NCBI GenBank assembly: GCA_937952235.1
Contig: CALFZM010000111.1
Coordinates: 1-9,793, forward strand
Length of the DNA stretch: 9,793 nucleotides
Direction: 5' to 3'
Origin: an uncultured Opitutia bacterium
Lineage (GTDB): Bacteria > Verrucomicrobiota > Verrucomicrobiia > Opitutales > Opitutaceae
The notes beneath the pieces were generated by a model. The model was not told the origin of the DNA. It saw nothing but the letters and a program-made list of their open reading frames with translations, and did no database searches. Below are positions 6,756 through 9,793 of this stretch, in pieces. Positions within the stretch are counted from its first letter, which is position 1. Each line of letters begins with the position of its first letter. The position numbers and the translations under genes were made by a program.

Positions 6756-7859
6756 TTAACGCCCGGTCGCGAGCGTGCGCGTGACGGCCGCGAACACATC
6801 GTCCGCCGCCAGCTTGCGCACGCAGTAACTGCGGTAAGAGTCGCCGGGCGTGCAAGGCGAGGGCGCGGCGGCGCCGATGCAGGCGCAGGGCAGCGGCGTC
6901 TGGAGGATCGTGTGCCGGGCCCCGAGCGGACGCCAGATGGTGGCGTTCTGCGAGCCGAACAACGCCACGACGGGCGTGCCGACGGCGGCGGCGACGTGCA
7001 TCGGGCCGCTGTCGTGGCAGAGAAAGGCGTCGAACTGCGCCAGCAGCGCCGCGAGCTGGCCCGCGTCGCGGGGCGCGGGCAGCGTCACGACGTGCGTGCG
7101 GGCCCGGGAACGAATTTGCTCGATCAGCGACTGCTCGCCCGGTCCCGCGGTGAGAAAAACCTGCGCTCCGAGTTGATCCTGCAGCCGGTCGCAGACGTCC
7201 GCGAACCGCTCCACCGGCCACACGCGATACGCGCTGCGCGAGCCCGGATGCACGAGCACCTTGTTGCCGCCGCGGGGCACGAGTTTCTGCGCCGTGGCGA
7301 TCGCCGCGGCCTCGGGCGCCAGGCGGACTTCGCGCGAGACGATCGGGACGCCGATCGCCGCCGGCAGCGCGAGGTACGTCTCGGTGATGTGATGCGCGTC
7401 GTAGAACGCGTTCGTGACCTTCGCCGTGTCCGTGTAGATCCAGCGATGGCGAAACGGGATCAGTTCGCGGTCGAACGTCGCGCGGACCGCCGCGCCCGTG
7501 AGCCGGGTCACCAGCGCGGTGCGGTCGGTGTTGTCGAAATCGAGCACGTGCGTGAAGCCCACCGCCCGCAGCGCGCGGATGAAGCCGGGCCAGCCCAGGG
7601 CGCGGCGGGGAAAAGCGAATGCGGCGTCGACGTCGGCATTGAGCGGCAGCACGCCCGTGTAAGCGGGCTCCGTGAGGACCGCGAGCCAGGCCTTGGGCCA
7701 GCGTTCGCGCAGATTCCGGAGCACGCTCCCGAGCAGCACGATGTCGCCGAGATAGCGGCGCCGGATCACGAGCACCCGCGGGTGGCGATCGGCCGCGGGG
7801 GCGATGGCGGTGTCGGCCGCCGTCTCACTGGCGAAGGTGGGCGAGGATGCGGGTGGCAT
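6756..7859 (-). CDS. Family 9 glycosyltransferase (LPS heptosyltransferase type)
   Basis: GT9 enzymes such as WaaC/WaaF add ADP-heptose to the inner core of LPS at the cytoplasmic face of the inner membrane. The 367-residue product has the N-terminal motif RVLVIRRRYLGD with the catalytic-type Asp39. LVHPGSRSAYRVWPVERFADV (about 202-222) is the donor phosphate/base region, with the variant Y-R-V-W-P for the usual K-R-W-P. CHDSGPMH (281-288) and AAAVGTPVVALFGS follow. Four C-terminal cysteines (C325, C327, C336, C346) match the Cys-rich tail often seen in the family. The first 27 residues are Ala/Pro-rich and poorly conserved; GTG 7775 is an alternative start that would begin at the core motif. 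It lies 107 bases downstream of the ABC exporter on the same strand. The exact sugar cannot be assigned. Confidence 0.92.
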   Translation of the reverse strand: MPPASSPTFASETAADTAIAPAADRHPRVLVIRRRYLGDIVLLGSVLRNLRERWPKAWLAVLTEPAYTGVLPLNADVDAAFAFPRRALGWPGFIRALRAVGFTHVLDFDNTDRTALVTRLTGAAVRATFDRELIPFRHRWIYTDTAKVTNAFYDAHHITETYLALPAAIGVPIVSREVRLAPEAAAIATAQKLVPRGGNKVLVHPGSRSAYRVWPVERFADVCDRLQDQLGAQVFLTAGPGEQSLIEQIRSRARTHVVTLPAPRDAGQLAALLAQFDAFLCHDSGPMHVAAAVGTPVVALFGSQNATIWRPLGARHTILQTPLPCACIGAAAPSPCTPGDSYRSYCVRKLAADDVFAAVTRTLATGR

Positions 7860-7874
7860 CGGAGAAGGCAGCTT

Positions 7875-7953
7875 GGGCCACGGAACACACGGAATACACG
7901 GAAGAAATTCAGCGCTCCGGGCCTTCCGTGTGCTCCGTGTGTTCCGTGGGCCC
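7875..7953. repeat. Inverted CACGGAA iterated repeat (79-base hairpin)
   Basis: The left arm (7875-7904) is GGGCC followed by CACGGAACA, CACGGAATA and CACGGAAG units. The right arm (7923-7953) carries the same three units inverted. The arms match over about 30 bases with one extra C and two substitutions, around an 18-base loop. The element starts 13 bases past the exporter stop codon and fills most of the gap to the GT9 gene. In RNA it would be a very stable stem-loop that could limit read-through or stabilise the upstream mRNA. It is the sister of the element at 4469-4580. Confidence 0.8.
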
Positions 7954-7966
7954 GGCCGGGTCGGCG

Positions 7967-9712
7967 CTACGGCGCCGCCGCGCTCTGCCGGTCGTAGAGC
8001 GACTTGTAGAGCGGATTCGCCGCGTGCAGTTCGAGGTGCCCGCCTTCGCCGACGATCCGTCCCTGTTCGAACACGAGGATCCTCGTCGCGTTGCGGATGG
8101 TGGAGAACCGGTGCGCGATGATGAACACCGTCTTGCCGCGGACCAGTTTCTCGAGGGCGGTCTGGATGAAACCCTCGCTCTCGCTGTCGAGGGCGCTCGT
8201 CGCCTCGTCGAGGATGAGGATCGGGGCATTGCGCAGGAAGGCGCGCGCGAGCGCGATCCGCTGGCGCTGGCCGCCGGAGAGCGAGGCGCCCCGCTCGCCG
8301 ACGAGCGTGTGGTAGCCGTTGGGAAACGCCGCGATGAAGTCGTGGGCGAAGGCGTCGCGCGCCGCCTGCTCGACCTCGGCCCGCGTGGCGTCGGGCCGGC
8401 CGATGAGCAGGTTGGCGAGGACGGTGTCGTTGAAGAGCACGGGGTCCTGCGCGACGACCGCAATGTTGCGGCGCAGGTCGGCGAGGCGCATCGCGCGGAC
8501 GTCGATGCCGTCGATGGTCACGCGGCCGGCCCCGACCTCGTAGAAGCGCGGGATGAGATGGGCGAAGGTGCTCTTGCCCGCGCCGCTGGGGCCGACGAGC
8601 GCGCAGACGGTGCCCGCGGGGATGCGCACGCTGATCTCCCGCAGCACGGGCAGGTCGGGGCGGTAGGAAAAGTCGACCTGCTCGAAGGCCACGTCGCCGC
8701 GCAGGCGATCGACCGGAGTCGGGTCCGCCGGATCGGCGATGAGGAGCGGCTCGAGGAAGATCTCGTCGAGCCGCTCGAGCGCCGCGGAGCCGCGCTTCAG
8801 CTCGTTGTTGATCGCCCCGAGCTTCTTCACCGGCTCGTAGCACATGTAGAGCGCGGACATGATGGAAAGGAACACGCCCCAGCTGAAGCCGGCGCGGTAG
8901 ACATAGATGAGCGTCGCGGCGATCCCGAGCGCGCTGATGAACTCGATCGCGGGGGTGAGAAACCCGGCGTACTTCACCGCCTTCATCTGGTACGTCACGA
9001 GCTGGCCCGTGGCTCGGCTGAAGCGCTCGACCTCGCGTTCCTCCAGCCCGAAGGCGCGCACCTCCCTGACGGCACCGATGTTCTCGCCGAGCGCGCCCGT
9101 GACCACGCCCATCTCGGCCTGCAGTTGACTGGCGCGGCGCTGCAGGTGCTTGCCGACATAGCGCACCGGGAACACGCACAGCGGGATGCTGGCGAGGCAC
9201 AGCAGGAGAAACGCGACGTCGCGGTTGTCGAGCGCGAGCCAGGTCAGGTAGCCGACGGCGCCCAGCAGCTGCGCCGGCTGCTTGAAGAGGTCGTTGGCGA
9301 CGCTGGTGAGCGTGAACTGGAGCTGGTTGGTGTCGGCAATCCCGCGCGAAATGAGGTCGCCGCTCTGGCGGCCGGAGAAGAAGGCGAGCGGCAGCGCCTG
9401 GAGGCGCGAAAAGAAATCGAGCCGCAGCCGCTCCAGCACGCGGACGCCGCACATCGAGATCAGGTAGGTGTTGAGGTAGCCGGACACCCCGCGCACGAGG
9501 AACACCGCGGGGATCAGCGAGGCGTAGCCCAGGATCTGGACGAACGTGAGCGGGACCGCGCCCGGCTCGAACAACCGGGGCAGGACTTCCTTGATGATGT
9601 AGTTCAGCGCCAGGCCGCTGGCCGCTCCATAGATGACGGCGAAGAACAACGCGCCGATCAGCGGCCCGCGCACGGCGCCGAGGTACTTGAGATAAGGTCG
9701 GAAGCGTCGCAT
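7967..9712 (-). CDS. MsbA-type ABC exporter (fused membrane and ATPase domains)
   Basis: A 581-residue half-transporter, the usual length for the MsbA/lipid-exporter family, expected to work as a homodimer in the inner membrane. Residues 15-300 form the ABC exporter membrane domain with about six helices and the family segment FFSGRQSGDLISR (111-123). The ATPase domain has Walker A GPSGAGKST (374-382), Q-loop Q422 in AQDPVLF, signature LSGGQRQR (478-485), Walker B ILILDE (498-503) with catalytic Glu503, the D-loop SALD, and H-loop His534; every catalytic residue is present. The ATG at 9712 is the only canonical start after an in-frame TAG upstream. Neighbouring glycosyltransferases suggest it flips lipid A-core or another glycolipid, but export of a different lipid or peptide cannot be ruled out from sequence. 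Confidence 0.93.
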   Translation of the reverse strand: MRRFRPYLKYLGAVRGPLIGALFFAVIYGAASGLALNYIIKEVLPRLFEPGAVPLTFVQILGYASLIPAVFLVRGVSGYLNTYLISMCGVRVLERLRLDFFSRLQALPLAFFSGRQSGDLISRGIADTNQLQFTLTSVANDLFKQPAQLLGAVGYLTWLALDNRDVAFLLLCLASIPLCVFPVRYVGKHLQRRASQLQAEMGVVTGALGENIGAVREVRAFGLEEREVERFSRATGQLVTYQMKAVKYAGFLTPAIEFISALGIAATLIYVYRAGFSWGVFLSIMSALYMCYEPVKKLGAINNELKRGSAALERLDEIFLEPLLIADPADPTPVDRLRGDVAFEQVDFSYRPDLPVLREISVRIPAGTVCALVGPSGAGKSTFAHLIPRFYEVGAGRVTIDGIDVRAMRLADLRRNIAVVAQDPVLFNDTVLANLLIGRPDATRAEVEQAARDAFAHDFIAAFPNGYHTLVGERGASLSGGQRQRIALARAFLRNAPILILDEATSALDSESEGFIQTALEKLVRGKTVFIIAHRFSTIRNATRILVFEQGRIVGEGGHLELHAANPLYKSLYDRQSAAAP

Positions 9713-9793
9713 CAGGGCGGGCTCGAACTTGTAGCGGGTGAGACGGATGGCCTTCCATCCCTATTTTCACCCGGGAGCGCGGACGTCCCCGTC
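9713..9793 (-). other. Upstream region of the ABC exporter
   Basis: Eighty-one bases with no gene. A 6-bp hairpin (GGATGG at 9745-9750 with CCATCC at 9755-9760, 4-base loop) lies about 32 bases before the exporter ATG. A short AT-rich patch (9762-9768) precedes it, but no credible -35/-10 pair was found, so the promoter may lie beyond the window. Confidence 0.3.

Noticed and set aside
7875..7953. Short peptides of the THKYTK / TEHTEGPER kind read from the iterated repeats
   Set aside because: The pattern arises from translating the 9-base repeat; there is no start context or conserved domain.
6756..9770. A single 1004-codon frame that would fuse an extra N-terminal region to the GT9 enzyme
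   Set aside because: Only the last 367 codons resemble a protein family; the upstream part overlaps the ABC exporter in another frame and looks random.
2239..9775. The 12-base word TTTTCACCCGGG occurring at 2239-2250 and 9764-9775
   Set aside because: A shared 12-mer is expected by chance about this often in 10 kb; flanks are unrelated.

Overview
The window is GC-rich DNA from a Gram-negative-type bacterium. The lipopolysaccharide (LPS)-type glycosyltransferases and the MsbA-like exporter imply an outer membrane. The exact form of the S15 protein, plus gaps filled with CACGAAA/CACGGAA arrays and TGTAGCAGCGG-type palindromes, recall Verrucomicrobiota of the Opitutaceae kind; this is pattern recognition, not a database match.

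Layout. (1) Left end, minus strand: the N-terminal two thirds of polynucleotide phosphorylase (pnp, cut by the window edge at base 1), a 355-base highly structured spacer, then rpsO (ribosomal protein S15). This is the classic rpsO-pnp pair of translation and RNA turnover. The pnp frame has no stop inside the window, so it is easy to overlook. (2) Still minus strand: a DUF721/DciA-like protein and two family-2 glycosyltransferases. (3) A divergent gap holding an inverted CACGAAA repeat. (4) Plus strand: a class I SAM-dependent methyltransferase and an MFS permease of the nucleoside:H+ symporter type, separated by two facing REP-like palindromes. (5) Minus strand, convergent with the permease: a family-9 (heptosyltransferase-type) glycosyltransferase preceded by an MsbA-type ABC exporter, with an inverted CACGGAA repeat between them.

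The two GT2 enzymes, the GT9 enzyme and the MsbA-like exporter fit building an LPS core or related glycolipid on the cytoplasmic face and flipping it across the inner membrane. The methyltransferase may act on the same glycan, but this is inferred from position only.

I see no defence system, prophage, transposase, CRISPR array, tRNA or rRNA. The most notable content is non-coding. There are three palindromes of one family whose stems change in a compensatory way. There are two inverted iterated repeats that differ by the same A/G change in every unit. The rpsO leader could form a pseudoknot, and the pnp leader is packed with hairpins. No start codon in the window has a convincing Shine-Dalgarno sequence.
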